A stretch of DNA of 12,462 nt from Lentzea aerocolonigenes (lineage in GTDB: Bacteria > Actinomycetota > Actinomycetes > Mycobacteriales > Pseudonocardiaceae): the NCBI RefSeq assembly GCF_000955955.1, contig NZ_JYJG01000510.1:1-12462 (forward strand). The letters are read 5' to 3'. A program made the translations under genes and the position numbers. Below the pieces are notes generated by a model that was not told where the DNA came from, made no database searches, and saw nothing but the letters and a program-made list of their open reading frames with translations. This document shows, in pieces, positions 12,401-12,462 of this stretch (within the stretch, counting starts at the first letter, position 1; each line of letters starts with the position of its first letter).

Positions 12401-12462
12401 AGGCCCTGTGCCACGCGCGCCCAGGACCTTTCGCGTGTTGTCCTCGATGGACACTCCTGAGG

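Noticed and set aside
12288..12462. c-di-AMP (ydaO-type) riboswitch upstream of the cell-wall hydrolase
   Set aside because: Actinobacterial hydrolase genes often have one, but I could not find its conserved core; the leader holds only one 6-bp hairpin.

Overview
The window is very GC-rich DNA whose codon use, GTG/TTG starts and gene families (an AfsR/SARP regulator, a threonine-dehydratase-like enzyme paired with an ABM protein, dense short operons) point to a high-GC actinomycete. A Pseudonocardiales-type genome (Amycolatopsis/Lentzea/Saccharothrix-like) is my best guess. That placement is inference from style, not a database match. No tRNA, rRNA, CRISPR array, transposase or phage gene was seen.

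Layout. 28-1264: a DUF308/HdeD-like six-helix membrane protein (-) is divergent from a TetR regulator (+). Their intergenic region carries two identical 15-bp copies of a palindrome-centred operator candidate. 1261-1875: an RraA-like/HMG-aldolase-family protein (-), convergent with tetR. 1982-2467: a thioredoxin-type glutathione peroxidase (+). 2464-5177: a two-gene operon on the minus strand, a 582-residue lipoxygenase (LOX) followed 8 bp later by a catalase-related haem protein. 5265-7591: a tightly overlapping four-gene minus-strand operon, in transcription order a membrane-anchored helical protein, an Nramp-family transporter with altered metal-site motifs, and two small PRC-barrel-like proteins. 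7671-8975: an ABM-domain protein and a PLP-dependent threonine/serine dehydratase-like enzyme (+). 9127-11856: a full-length AfsR-type regulator (+). 11823-12287: a secreted NlpC/P60-like protein (-), with 11-bp-period direct repeats upstream.

How the genes may work together. The most notable unit is the LOX plus catalase-related pair. In corals and in Anabaena such domains occur as natural fusions: the LOX makes a fatty-acid hydroperoxide and the catalase-related domain turns it into an allene oxide or allylic epoxide. Here they are separate, adjacent, probably co-translated genes, and every iron ligand of the LOX and the haem-ligand motif of the partner are intact. The adjacent convergent glutathione peroxidase could reduce the same kind of hydroperoxide, making a possible branch point. 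The Nramp operon looks like a hard-cation (perhaps Mg2+) uptake module with PRC-barrel accessory proteins. A shared promoter style is also visible: four plus-strand genes have a TANNNT hexamer ending 6-7 nt before the ATG, which suggests leaderless transcripts, whereas the minus-strand operons mostly start with strong Shine-Dalgarno sequences.
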